From: Verrucomicrobiota bacterium
Lineage (GTDB): Bacteria; Verrucomicrobiota; Verrucomicrobiia; Limisphaerales; UBA9464
DNA length: 44,451 nt
Assembly (NCBI GenBank): GCA_016871805.1
Contig: VHCG01000031.1
Span: forward strand, 1 to 44,451
Reading direction: 5' to 3'
Position 1 is the first letter of the stretch. Each line of letters begins with the position of its first letter. Positions 28,872 through 36,780 of the stretch are shown here, piece by piece. A program made the translations under genes and the position numbers. Below the pieces are notes generated by a model, which saw only the letters and a program-made list of their open reading frames with translations, was not told where the DNA came from and did not search any database.

Positions 28872-30023
28872 TCAGGGTTTCCGGTAGATCGGCTTCTTCA
28901 CCACCTCGGCGGCGAACCGCCGACCGCGGATCTCCACCCCGATCACTGTCCCGGGCTGGGCCAGGGTTGGGGGAACATAGGCCAGACCGATGCCCTGGTT
29001 CAGCGATGGACTCTGGGTTCCGCTGACGACCGTTCCGACCGGCTGATCACCCGAAATGACGGCATAGCCAGGACGGGGCGGCGGGGATTTATCGGTCATC
29101 CTGAAGGCCGCCAGGCGCTTCCTGGGACCGTTCGTCTTCTGATCCAGCAGCACCGACCGGCCCACGAACCCGCCCTTGTCGAACACGACAAAGATGCCAA
29201 GCCCCGCCTCGATGGGAGAGGTCGCCTCATCCAGCTCATGGCCATAGAGCGGATAGCAGACCTCGGTTCGGAGGGTGTCGCGGGCCCCGAGTCCGCACGG
29301 TTGCAGGCAGCCGACGTGCCCTAGGTCCAGACACTGGTTCCAGATCGTCTCAATCATGTCCCCTGGCGCGACCACCTCGAACCCGTCCTCCCCAGTGTAC
29401 CCGGTCCGGGCCACCCAGATGGGACCCATGGGTCCGGAGGTTCCCGACAAGGACTTCCACAGGCCGATCTCGTTCTTCTTGAGATCCAGAACCGAGCCCA
29501 CCGCAGTGCCGGCCTGGCTCGGGCCCTGGAAGACGTCCGCGATGAACTGCACCACCCGGGGGCCCTGGATGGCAACGGCCCCGAGCCGCGAGGACGCATC
29601 CTCGAAGAACACACCCGACCTGTGGCTCGAGCCGCAGATGCGCTCCTGGAGCCAGGGTACATCGACCTCGATGCGGCTCGCATTGATGATCAGCAGGAAC
29701 TCCATCGGGGCGATCCGATACACGTAGAGATCGTCCACCGTTCCACCATCCTCCCGACACATCTGCGAGTACTGACCCTGGCCGACGGCGAGTTTTCGGA
29801 CGTCGTTCGTGAGGGTCTCGTTGAGGAACCCCTCGGCAGCCGGTCCCGTGACAAAGACCTCGCCCATGTGCGAGATGTCGAAGATGCCGGAGGCGCGGCG
29901 GACGCAGAGGTGTTCGTCGACGATCGACGAGTACTGGACGGGCATTTCCCATCCTCCGAACTCGATGAGCTTGCCGCCGAGGCGTTGGTGGGCTGCGAAG
30001 AGGGGGGTGCGTTTTAGGGACAT
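28872..30023 (-). CDS. gcvT: Aminomethyltransferase (glycine cleavage T protein)
   Basis: Transfers the methylene group from H-protein-bound aminomethyl to tetrahydrofolate, releasing ammonia. Motifs: F-G-G-W-E-M-P-V-Q-Y near residue 22, G-I-F-D-I-S-H-M-G-E near 47 (folate and aminomethyl site), D-D-L-Y-V-Y-R near 100, T-G-Y-T-G-E-D-G-F-E near 215 and L-R-T-E-V-C-Y-P-L-Y-G-H-E near 265. Length is 383 residues, slightly longer than average. ATG 30023 is preferred to an upstream start at 30068. The 5' region contains a hairpin, CCGCATC (30044-30050) with GATGCGG (30057-30063), but no glycine riboswitch consensus. It is divergent from the HAD-Nudix gene 136 bases away and shares folate chemistry with folB nearby. 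Confidence 0.95.
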   Translation of the reverse strand: MSLKRTPLFAAHQRLGGKLIEFGGWEMPVQYSSIVDEHLCVRRASGIFDISHMGEVFVTGPAAEGFLNETLTNDVRKLAVGQGQYSQMCREDGGTVDDLYVYRIAPMEFLLIINASRIEVDVPWLQERICGSSHRSGVFFEDASSRLGAVAIQGPRVVQFIADVFQGPSQAGTAVGSVLDLKKNEIGLWKSLSGTSGPMGPIWVARTGYTGEDGFEVVAPGDMIETIWNQCLDLGHVGCLQPCGLGARDTLRTEVCYPLYGHELDEATSPIEAGLGIFVVFDKGGFVGRSVLLDQKTNGPRKRLAAFRMTDKSPPPRPGYAVISGDQPVGTVVSGTQSPSLNQGIGLAYVPPTLAQPGTVIGVEIRGRRFAAEVVKKPIYRKP

Positions 30024-30159
30024 GGACGTCGTGAGATGGCAGGCCGCATCGGTGCGGATGCGGATCATGGGACTGACACTGGTTCAGGGTCTTGGATCCC
30101 TCAACTGTCAATCACCGCGGACCGTCGACATTCCGGAGACCTGCCGTACTCTCGGACCC

Positions 30160-31239
30160 GTGATCCGGAACGTGATCTTCGACTGGTCTGGGACCCTGGT
30201 GGATGACCTGCCTGCGGTGTGGGAGGCCAGCAACCACGTGTTCCGGCAGGCCGGTATCCCGCCGCTGTCGCTGGACCAGTTCCGATCCGAGTTCCAGCTG
30301 CCCTATCACGGATTCTACGAACGGTATATGCCCCAGGTCCCCATGCCACAGCTGGAACTGTGGTTCCGGACCCGCTTCGCCGAATGTCAGGACTCCATCG
30401 TCCCGCTGCCCCACGCCCGTGAGATGCTGGAGTTCTGCAGGGTGCAGGGCCTCAGGCTCTTCATCCTCACCGCCGTCCACCCCAAGGCGTTCGCGGTGCA
30501 GGCCGAGACGATCGGATTCGCCCCGTTCTTTGAGCGCATCTACTCCGGGGTCGTCGACAAGCGGACCCGGATCCTCGAGCTGCTCGACGAGAACGGGCTG
30601 GACCGCGACGCCACGATCTTCATCGGCGACATGCAGCACGACATCGAGACGGCCAAGGAGGGTGGCATCCACAGCGTCGGCGTCCTCACCGGCTACAACT
30701 CGCTCGAGTATCTGCGGCAGGCGGCGCCCGACCTGATCGTCGAACACCTGGGAGAACTGCGTCAGATCCTCCAGCGCCAGGGACTCCGACTCCACCCGCC
30801 GGCCGAGCCTGGACAGAAACGCCATCCGATCCCGACGGTCGGGGGGCTCGTCTTCAATGACGCCGGGAAGATGCTTCTGGTGCGCACCAACAAGTGGTCG
30901 AACCTCTGGGGCATCCCAGGCGGGAAGATCGACTGGGGGGAGTCGAGCGAGGATGCCCTTCGACGCGAACTCCTCGAGGAGACCGGTCTGAACGTTGCGG
31001 ACGTCCGATTCGTCGTGGTCCAGGACACGATCCATCCACCGGAATTCTACAGGGACGCGCATTTCCTGCTGCTCAACTACATCTGCCGCGCCCCGGGACA
31101 CCAGGAAGTGCGGCTGAACGCCGAGGCCCAGGAGTTCCGATGGGTGGACACCTCCGAGGCCTGGCTGCTCCCACTCAACACCCCGACCCGGGTCCTGTTG
31201 GAGGCAGTCAAACCAAGACCCGAGGGGACCCCGTCATGA
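30160..31239 (+). CDS. HAD-like hydrolase fused to a Nudix hydrolase
   Basis: Two domains in 359 residues. Residues 1-215 form a HAD domain: motif I F-D-W-S-G-T-L-V-D near residue 7, cap region, motif II L-T-A near 107, a Lys near 130 (V-D-K-R-T) and motif IV I-G-D-M-Q-H-D near 153. The acid/base Asp normally two residues after the nucleophile is Ser here, as in non-phosphatase HAD branches. Residues 230-350 form a Nudix domain with an exact Nudix box (G-K-I-D-W-G-E then R-E-L-L-E-E-T-G-L near 254-276). The start is GTG 30160, because V-I-R-N-V-I-F-D is the usual HAD beginning. The TGA overlaps the folB start by four bases (31236-31239). The coupling suggests a role in the dihydroneopterin branch, which is an inference. 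Confidence 0.88.
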   Translation: MIRNVIFDWSGTLVDDLPAVWEASNHVFRQAGIPPLSLDQFRSEFQLPYHGFYERYMPQVPMPQLELWFRTRFAECQDSIVPLPHAREMLEFCRVQGLRLFILTAVHPKAFAVQAETIGFAPFFERIYSGVVDKRTRILELLDENGLDRDATIFIGDMQHDIETAKEGGIHSVGVLTGYNSLEYLRQAAPDLIVEHLGELRQILQRQGLRLHPPAEPGQKRHPIPTVGGLVFNDAGKMLLVRTNKWSNLWGIPGGKIDWGESSEDALRRELLEETGLNVADVRFVVVQDTIHPPEFYRDAHFLLLNYICRAPGHQEVRLNAEAQEFRWVDTSEAWLLPLNTPTRVLLEAVKPRPEGTPS

Positions 31240-31601
31240 TCCCGATTCTGGACACGATCACGCTCTGCGATCTCGAGGTCCGATACCGCGTGGGGGTTCC
31301 GGACGAGGAGCGGGCCCATCCGCAGCGGCTGCTTCTGACCATCGAGCTGGATCTGGATGTCGGACCGGCGGCGCGCACGGACGACCTGAACCTGACGATC
31401 AACTATTTCGCCGTCAGCCGGCGTCTCCTGCGCCTGGGTGCTGGACGCGAGTGGCGGCTGATCGAGACCCTCGCGGAGGAGATCGCGGGCCTCCTGCTCA
31501 CGGAGTACCCGGCGCAGGCGGTCCGGGTGGAAGTGAAGAAGTTCATCCTGCCCGAGACGCGCCACGTCTCGGTCCGGGTGGCCCGGACCCGCGGACGTTG
31601 A
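31236..31601 (+). CDS. folB: Dihydroneopterin aldolase
   Basis: Cleaves 7,8-dihydroneopterin to 6-hydroxymethyl-dihydropterin and glycolaldehyde in folate synthesis. The 121-residue sequence has the family layout: I-T-L-C-D-L-E-V-R-Y-R-V-G-V-P-D-E-E-R near the start (conserved Glu of the pterin site), L-N-Y/N-Y-F-A-V in the middle (I-N-Y-F-A-V), L-I-E-T-L-A-E-E-I near 85 and V-E-V-K-K-F-I-L-P near the end (catalytic Lys). ATG 31236 lies inside the stop of the HAD-Nudix gene. Length and motifs also fit the related epimerase FolX, but the Lys placement and context favour FolB. No other folate gene is adjacent. Confidence 0.9.
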   Translation: MIPILDTITLCDLEVRYRVGVPDEERAHPQRLLLTIELDLDVGPAARTDDLNLTINYFAVSRRLLRLGAGREWRLIETLAEEIAGLLLTEYPAQAVRVEVKKFILPETRHVSVRVARTRGR

Positions 31602-31637
31602 GGTCCTGAAGGATTCCGGACCGGTCCGTGGAGGCCC

Positions 31638-32399
31638 CTACTTCGGGGCCGGTGTCTTCACCTGGGAGGAACCGTCGGACCCCAGCTCGGCCTCGAGCGG
31701 GGCCGGCGGATTGGTCGAGGCCGGGGCGGGGCGCCGGAATCCCTGATTCAGGACCTCGGCCCCCTTCTTGTCGGACCCGTACAGACCGCGACGGATCATG
31801 TCGATTCGGCGGGCGACGCTGAGCTCCTCACGAAGCTTGCGGACCTGGTCGCGCAGCATGGCGAGGTCGTTGAACTTTCGCTCCAGCTCGGCCTTCTCCG
31901 CGAGGAGGCGCTTGAGCTCCCGCTGGAGCTGCTCCCGATTCCCTTCACTGGTTGCGAGCCTCTTCTCGGTCTCGGCGATCTTCCCGTTGAGGCCGGTGAT
32001 CTCCTCCGTGAGACCATCCATCTTCTTGGTCAGGTCCTCACGCTCCCCCTCCAGCTGCGAGATCTGCTTGTCCTTCTTCTCGATCTCGATCCGGGCCGCC
32101 TCGGCGGCAGCCTTGGCCTCGGCCTCTGTCCGGGTCAGCTCCGCGGCGACATAGGTCCAGCGGTTGGAGATGAGCCCGACCTCCTCGATCCGAAGGGCCA
32201 GGTTCGACTCGAGCGAGGCATTGACCTTCTGCTGCTCGGTCAGCTTGGACGTGGTCGCCACCAGCTCGTTCGAGAGTGTGAGCAGATGACTGAATGAACG
32301 CGCCCTGTCCTCGGAGGCCAGACGGCTTGTCTGGTACCATCCGATTCCCAGGCCGAGACCAGCCACGGCCAGAACGACGCTCACGGTCTTCGTACTCAT
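31638..32399 (-). CDS. Membrane-anchored coiled-coil protein
   Basis: The N-terminus has an uncleaved-looking hydrophobic segment (V-S-V-V-L-A-V-A-G-L-G-L-G-I-G-W) and is followed by about 170 residues of heptad-rich sequence (for example L-E-G-E-R-E-D-L and L-L-A-E-K-A-E-L-E), so a single membrane anchor with a long extracytoplasmic or cytoplasmic coiled coil is predicted. The tail, about 40 residues, is low in complexity and rich in P, A and S. No enzymatic motif is visible. ATG 32399 is chosen over 32438, because it puts the hydrophobic segment at the start. It is convergent with folB and divergent from the LonN-domain gene. Function unknown; at 253 residues it resembles other scaffold or division-type proteins only in shape. 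Confidence 0.75.
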   Translation of the reverse strand: MSTKTVSVVLAVAGLGLGIGWYQTSRLASEDRARSFSHLLTLSNELVATTSKLTEQQKVNASLESNLALRIEEVGLISNRWTYVAAELTRTEAEAKAAAEAARIEIEKKDKQISQLEGEREDLTKKMDGLTEEITGLNGKIAETEKRLATSEGNREQLQRELKRLLAEKAELERKFNDLAMLRDQVRKLREELSVARRIDMIRRGLYGSDKKGAEVLNQGFRRPAPASTNPPAPLEAELGSDGSSQVKTPAPK

Positions 32400-32487
32400 A
32401 TGCCCCTTGAGGTTGCTCTCCGACGCCACGCTACGCAAGTATCCGGTGGGCTGTTGCCTGGGAACGGACCCACTCTACCGTCCGCCC

Positions 32488-33159
32488 ATGGACCTGCCTG
32501 ATCGAGCCGGCGTGATGATCCTGGGGAGCTGTCATCTCTTCCCGGGATCCGTGCTACCCCTGCGAATCTTCGAGCCTCGCTACCGACGGATGCTCGAGGA
32601 TGCGCTTGAGGGCAACCGCATGTTCTGCCTCGCCATGAATCAGCCGGGCTCCAGCCGCGAACGCCCCTGCGAGGTCGCCGGACTTGGCATGATCCGCGTC
32701 TCGCACCAGAACCCGGACGGGACCTCGAACCTCGTCCTCCAGGGCATCTCCCGCGTCCGGCTCGGCAAGGCGGTCAAGTATCGTCCCTACCGGATCCACG
32801 GGATCGAGCCCATGGCCCCTGAGGAAGCTGACACCGTGGTGGTGGATGCCCTCGTGGAACGGACCCTCGACCTCGTCGATGCGCGACTCCGGCTCGTCCC
32901 GACCCTGCCTGCCTCGTTTCTGGCCCCGCTCCTGGGAGCGAACGCCAAGTCCGGCGTCAAGGTGGTCGACTGCCTCGCCGCCCTGCGGAAGGTTGGGGAT
33001 CCCGGGGCGCTCGCGGACGTCGTGGCCTCCCTTGTCCTGCCCGATCCGGTGATGCGCCAGATCATCCTGCAGACCCTCCGGGTCGAGGATCGGTTGCGGC
33101 ATCTCGTCCATTTTCTGACCTCGGAGGTGGCGGAAGCCTCTGGTGGGGGAGGCGAATGA
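32488..33159 (+). CDS. LON N-terminal substrate-binding domain protein
   Basis: A free-standing LonN (PUA-like) domain: L-F-P-G-S-V-L-P-L-R-I-F-E-P-R-Y-R-R-M near residue 15, then G-L-G-M-I-R-V and the L-V-L-Q-G-I-S-R-V-R-L block near 84, as in the substrate-recognition domain of Lon. The AAA and protease parts are absent, and 223 residues is normal for this stand-alone family, whose function is unproven. ATG 32488 (M-D-L-P-D-R-A-G) is chosen because the motif starts soon after. The stop overlaps the DUF1844 start by four bases (ATGA, 33156-33159). A second, helical part follows from about 120. Confidence 0.85.
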   Translation: MDLPDRAGVMILGSCHLFPGSVLPLRIFEPRYRRMLEDALEGNRMFCLAMNQPGSSRERPCEVAGLGMIRVSHQNPDGTSNLVLQGISRVRLGKAVKYRPYRIHGIEPMAPEEADTVVVDALVERTLDLVDARLRLVPTLPASFLAPLLGANAKSGVKVVDCLAALRKVGDPGALADVVASLVLPDPVMRQIILQTLRVEDRLRHLVHFLTSEVAEASGGGGE

Positions 33160-33476
33160 ACACCCCCCCCCTTGATGAGCAGGCCCTCACCGAGGCGGAC
33201 CTGCAGCGGATTCATGAGGCGCTCTTCGCCCAGCTGATCACCAGCCATGCCCACAACGCCATGATCCTGCTGGGTCGCTGTCCCGACCCCGAGACGGATC
33301 AGGTCCGGAACCCGGATCCGGAGGCGGCGAAGATCTATGTCGACCAGCTTGAGATGCTCGAGGCCAAGACCCGGGGAAACCTCGGGCCCGATGAGACGGA
33401 TCTCCTTGCCAGGATGCTCCGCGTGACCCGGTCCGCTCTGGCCGGGGCGATCGACGCGGCTGGGGGGCACTCCTAG
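33156..33476 (+). CDS. DUF1844 protein
   Basis: The 106-residue sequence is a DUF1844 domain: L-F-A-Q-L-I-T-S-H-A-H-N-A-M-I-L-L-G near residue 24, then Y-V-D-Q-L-E-M-L-E-A-K-T-R-G-N-L near 61, a pattern I recognise from many bacterial DUF1844 proteins. The family is predicted all-helical and has no known function. It starts inside the stop of the LonN gene (translational coupling). Codons 3-6 are a run of nine C (ACC CCC CCC CTT), a possible slippage site. It is followed 32 bases later by the ABC-2 permease genes. Confidence 0.85.
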   Translation: MNTPPLDEQALTEADLQRIHEALFAQLITSHAHNAMILLGRCPDPETDQVRNPDPEAAKIYVDQLEMLEAKTRGNLGPDETDLLARMLRVTRSALAGAIDAAGGHS

Positions 33477-33508
33477 CGGACGCCTTTCGCGGTATCCCGG
33501 ATCCGTCC

Positions 33509-34315
33509 ATGGGGAAATACCTCCACGTCTTCAGGATCGGCATCCAGAACACCCTGGTCTACCGCGCCAACTTCCTGTTCCGGGCCGTCTTCGGACTCAT
33601 CCCGCTGACAGGAACCCTGTTCCTCTGGCAGACCATCTACGCGGGCAAGGGGCCCGAGGCGCTCATAGGGGACTACACGCTGTCCTCGATGATCAGCTAC
33701 TACCTGCTCATCACCTTCATCGACGCCCTCACGGCGGTGGCGGAGGACGACTGGCAGATCGCCGCGGACATCAAGGACGGACTCATCAGCCAGATCCTGC
33801 TCAAGCCGATGGACTACCTGCTCTATCGCCTGAGCCTCTATGTGTCGGGACGCATGATCTACACGACGGTCGCCCTGATCCCGGTCATGCTGTTTGCCTT
33901 GTACCTGCGCCAACACCTGGTGGTGCCGACCGAGGTGACGACGATCCTTTTGTTTGGGGTATCGCTGGTGATGGCGGCATTCCTCCAGTTCTTCATCGCC
34001 TATTCGGTGGCCTTGTTGTCGTTCTGGGTCCTCGACATCAGCACCTTCATCTTCATCCAGTTCGCCTTCGAATACATCGCCAGCGGCCATCTGTTCCCGC
34101 TCGACATCCTGCCGCCGGCCCTGGCGCAGATCCTGAAGTTCACCCCGTACCCGTATCTCTGCTACTTCCCTGCGGCCATCTGTCTGGGACGGGTCTCCGG
34201 ACCAGATCTCTGGCAGGGACTGGCGATCCAGAGCCTCTGGGTCGGGACCGGACTCGTGGCGGCCCGGGGCATCTGGTCACGGGGCATTCGAAGATACTCC
34301 GCGGTTGGCGGCTGA
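33509..34315 (+). CDS. ABC-2 type (DUF990-like) permease, first of a pair
   Basis: A 268-residue integral membrane protein with about six hydrophobic segments, starting K-Y-L-H-V-F-R-I-G-I-Q-N. L-I-S-Q-I-L-L-K-P-M-D and F-T-P-Y-P-Y-L-C-Y-F-P-A fit the ABC-2/DUF990 exporter half that pairs with a second permease and an ATPase. The following gene is its partner 11 bases downstream. The ATPase that normally precedes such pairs is absent: the gene before it is DUF1844. Substrate is unknown. Confidence 0.82.
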   Translation: MGKYLHVFRIGIQNTLVYRANFLFRAVFGLIPLTGTLFLWQTIYAGKGPEALIGDYTLSSMISYYLLITFIDALTAVAEDDWQIAADIKDGLISQILLKPMDYLLYRLSLYVSGRMIYTTVALIPVMLFALYLRQHLVVPTEVTTILLFGVSLVMAAFLQFFIAYSVALLSFWVLDISTFIFIQFAFEYIASGHLFPLDILPPALAQILKFTPYPYLCYFPAAICLGRVSGPDLWQGLAIQSLWVGTGLVAARGIWSRGIRRYSAVGG

Positions 34316-34326
34316 AGGATCGATCG

Positions 34327-35214
34327 ATGGACTCGCCAGGCCAGCAAGCTGAACCCGTCCCGGCCGGAATCGCGGCACCACCCGCCGTTGGAGAACCCCC
34401 AAGGAACGCCTGGGCCACGCTGCGCTTCTACGGTGGTCTCTATGGCGCGCTCTGGAGCAACAGCGTCACGCGGGAACTCCAGTTCAAGCTGAACTTCGGG
34501 CTCTGGATCGTCGTCGAGCTCCTCTGGTTCGCCCTGCAGCTGGCGTTCATGTCCGTGCTGTACACCCATACCGACTCCATCGGTGGCTGGTCCCGGTGGG
34601 AGGTCATCCTGCTCGTGGGCTGCGCGAACTTCGTCCAGCAGCTCTTCACGGCGTTCTTCCTGACGAATCTCACGGATCTCTCGGAGCACATCCGGACGGG
34701 CCGACTCGACTTCCTGCTCCTCCTCCCCGCCAACACCCGGTTTCTCGTGTCGCTCCGGAAGGTCGACCTCGGGGCGTTCATCAACGCTGCCGCTGCCTTC
34801 GCGGTCATGGTCCACGCGGTCCGGCAACTGGGACTCCATCCGACGACAGGACAGATCCTCGGCTTCTCCCTGCTGTGCGGAGTCGGGCTTTCGATCCACT
34901 ACTCCCTGATGTTCCTTCTCGCCACGATCGCCTTCTGGACAGTCCGGGCCCAAGGGATCGTCTGGGGCTACTACAACCTCTTCAACATCGCCCGCCTGCC
35001 GGAATCCGCCTTCCCCCAGGGCCTCTTCCGTCGGGTCTTCACCTTTGTCCTGCCCATGCTGCTCGTGGCCAACGTGCCCTCGAAGGTCCTCCTCCAGCGG
35101 CTTGGATCCCCCATCGAGTGGCTGGTTCTGGTGCTCGTGGGCGCCTCCTGCTTCGTCGCCAGCGAGCTCTTCTGGCGGCGGTCCCTGTGCCACTACACCA
35201 GCGCCAGCTCGTAG
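34327..35214 (+). CDS. ABC-2 type (DUF990-like) permease, second of a pair
   Basis: A 295-residue membrane protein with a 30-residue proline-rich cytoplasmic N-terminus and about six transmembrane stretches. R-T-G-R-L-D-F-L-L-L-L-P-A-N-T near residue 124 corresponds to the L-K-P-M-D loop of the first permease, and L-F-N-I-A-R-L-P and L-P-M-L-L-V-A-N-V-P are typical for DUF990 permeases. It is 11 bases after the first permease, so the two are cotranscribed and probably form a heterodimer. No adjacent ATPase is seen. It ends 83 bases before the DUF1501 gene. Confidence 0.82.
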   Translation: MDSPGQQAEPVPAGIAAPPAVGEPPRNAWATLRFYGGLYGALWSNSVTRELQFKLNFGLWIVVELLWFALQLAFMSVLYTHTDSIGGWSRWEVILLVGCANFVQQLFTAFFLTNLTDLSEHIRTGRLDFLLLLPANTRFLVSLRKVDLGAFINAAAAFAVMVHAVRQLGLHPTTGQILGFSLLCGVGLSIHYSLMFLLATIAFWTVRAQGIVWGYYNLFNIARLPESAFPQGLFRRVFTFVLPMLLVANVPSKVLLQRLGSPIEWLVLVLVGASCFVASELFWRRSLCHYTSASS

Positions 35215-35297
35215 GGACCGGACCGGGAACGGGTCGATCGACGGATTGCGGAAGGTCCACCAGTTTGGAAGGGTCGAGGCCGGAGCTCGACGGAAAC

Positions 35298-36767
35298 ATG
35301 AACCTTCCCAGAGAGGCGTGGAACGCCCACCACCAGCACGTCACACGACGTCATTTCCTCCGGGACTGCACCTCGGGTCTGGGCGCCCTCTGGCTGTCGC
35401 ACCAGGGACAGGCTGGGACGCCTTCCGTTGGGCGCGACGCCGCCCGCCCCTTCGCGCCGATGGCACCGCACTTCGCCCCTCGGGCCAAGCGGGTGATCTT
35501 CCTCCACATGGCCGGTGCTCCCAGCCATCTCGAGCTCTATGACCACAAGCCCGAGCTGTCCCGCTTCGACGGCAAGACCTGTCCGCAGTCCTACCTCGAC
35601 GGCAAACGCTTCGCCTTCATCCAGGGCATCCCAAAGCTGCTCGGCCCCCAGTTCCCGTTCACCCAGCATGGTCAGACCGGAGCCTGGCTCAGTGACCGCC
35701 TTCCCCACTTCCGCCAGGTGGTCGATGAGGTCTGCTTCATCAAAAGCCTCCATACCGACCAGTTCAACCACGCCCCCGCCCAGCTGGCGATGCACACCGG
35801 CTTCGCCGCACCAGGCTACCCGTCGATGGGATCGTGGGTCACCTACGGCCTCGGCTCCTCGAATGCCGAGCTGCCCGGGTTCATCGTCCTCCTGAGCGGC
35901 GGCAAGACCCCGGACTCCGGCAAATCCGCCTGGGGACCGGGGTTCCTGCCCAGCGTCTATCAGGGTGTCCAGTGCCGCAGCAAAGGCGACCCAGTCCTGT
36001 ACCTCGGCAACCCGTCCGGCGTGTCGCGGGATCTCCGCCGACTCTCCCTGGATGCCCTCGACGACCTCAATCGGCGTACGTTCCGGCGTGTCGGCGACCC
36101 CGAGACATTGACCCGGATCTCCCAGTACGAAACCGCGTTCCAGATGCAGGTCAGCGCGAGCGAGGCCTTCGACATCGGACGCGAACCCGAGGTGGTGAAG
36201 GCCGCCTACGGGGTGAAGCCGGGTGAGGAGTCGTTCGGCAACAACTGCCTGCTGGCGCGTCGGCTCGCCGAACGCGGCGTCCGGTACATCCAGCTCTTCC
36301 ACTGGGGATGGGATTCCCATGGAGCGAATGAACGCGAGGCGCTGCACAGCGGGTTCAAGCGCCAGTGCCTGGATGTTGATCAGGCCATGACGGCGCTGCT
36401 CCTGGATCTCAAGCAACGAGGGATGCTGGAGGACACCCTCGTCGTGTGGGCCGGGGAGTTTGGTCGCACCCCGATGAAGGAGAACCGGGGCGGCGAGGTG
36501 ATGGAGTGGGCGGGCCGGGACCACAACCCAGGGGCCTTCACGGTCTGGCTGGCCGGAGGCGGCGTGAAGCCGGGATCCTACGGCGAGAGCGACGATCTTG
36601 GCTACGAGGCCGTCGTCGATCGCGTCAGCGTCCACGATCTCAAGGCCACGATGCTGCATCTGCTCGGGTTCGACCATCGGAGGCTGACGTATCCGTTCCA
36701 GGGGCTGGACCAACGGGTGACCAACGTCACGAAACCTTCCGAGGTCGTCACCGGCATCCTGGCCTGA
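35298..36767 (+). CDS. DUF1501 protein, second copy (Tat-exported)
   Basis: The 489-residue protein belongs to the same family as the gene at 12928-14397. A twin-arginine motif T-R-R-H-F-L-R-D near residue 16 is followed by G-L-G-A-L-W-L-S. Landmarks are [16 protein letters not shown] near 75, [10 protein letters not shown] and G-R-D-H-N-P-G-A-F near 410. ATG 35298 is used; the frame is open well upstream but the extra sequence is unlike any family and overlaps the permease. Here DUF1501 comes first and the DUF1549/DUF1553 gene follows 13 bases later, the reverse of the order in the other locus. The two DUF1501 proteins are diverged, so this is not a recent duplication. Confidence 0.88.
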   Translation: MNLPREAWNAHHQHVTRRHFLRDCTSGLGALWLSHQGQAGTPSVGRDAARPFAPMAPHFAPRAKRVIFLHMAGAPSHLELYDHKPELSRFDGKTCPQSYLDGKRFAFIQGIPKLLGPQFPFTQHGQTGAWLSDRLPHFRQVVDEVCFIKSLHTDQFNHAPAQLAMHTGFAAPGYPSMGSWVTYGLGSSNAELPGFIVLLSGGKTPDSGKSAWGPGFLPSVYQGVQCRSKGDPVLYLGNPSGVSRDLRRLSLDALDDLNRRTFRRVGDPETLTRISQYETAFQMQVSASEAFDIGREPEVVKAAYGVKPGEESFGNNCLLARRLAERGVRYIQLFHWGWDSHGANEREALHSGFKRQCLDVDQAMTALLLDLKQRGMLEDTLVVWAGEFGRTPMKENRGGEVMEWAGRDHNPGAFTVWLAGGGVKPGSYGESDDLGYEAVVDRVSVHDLKATMLHLLGFDHRRLTYPFQGLDQRVTNVTKPSEVVTGILA

Positions 36768-36780
36768 GACAGATCCGACC

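Noticed and set aside
30024..30159. Glycine riboswitch ahead of gcvT
   Set aside because: Only one simple hairpin is present; the glycine aptamer consensus is not found.
34596..35297. Long upstream extension of the second DUF1501 gene
   Set aside because: It overlaps the permease in another frame and has no family similarity; the Tat motif fixes the start at 35298.
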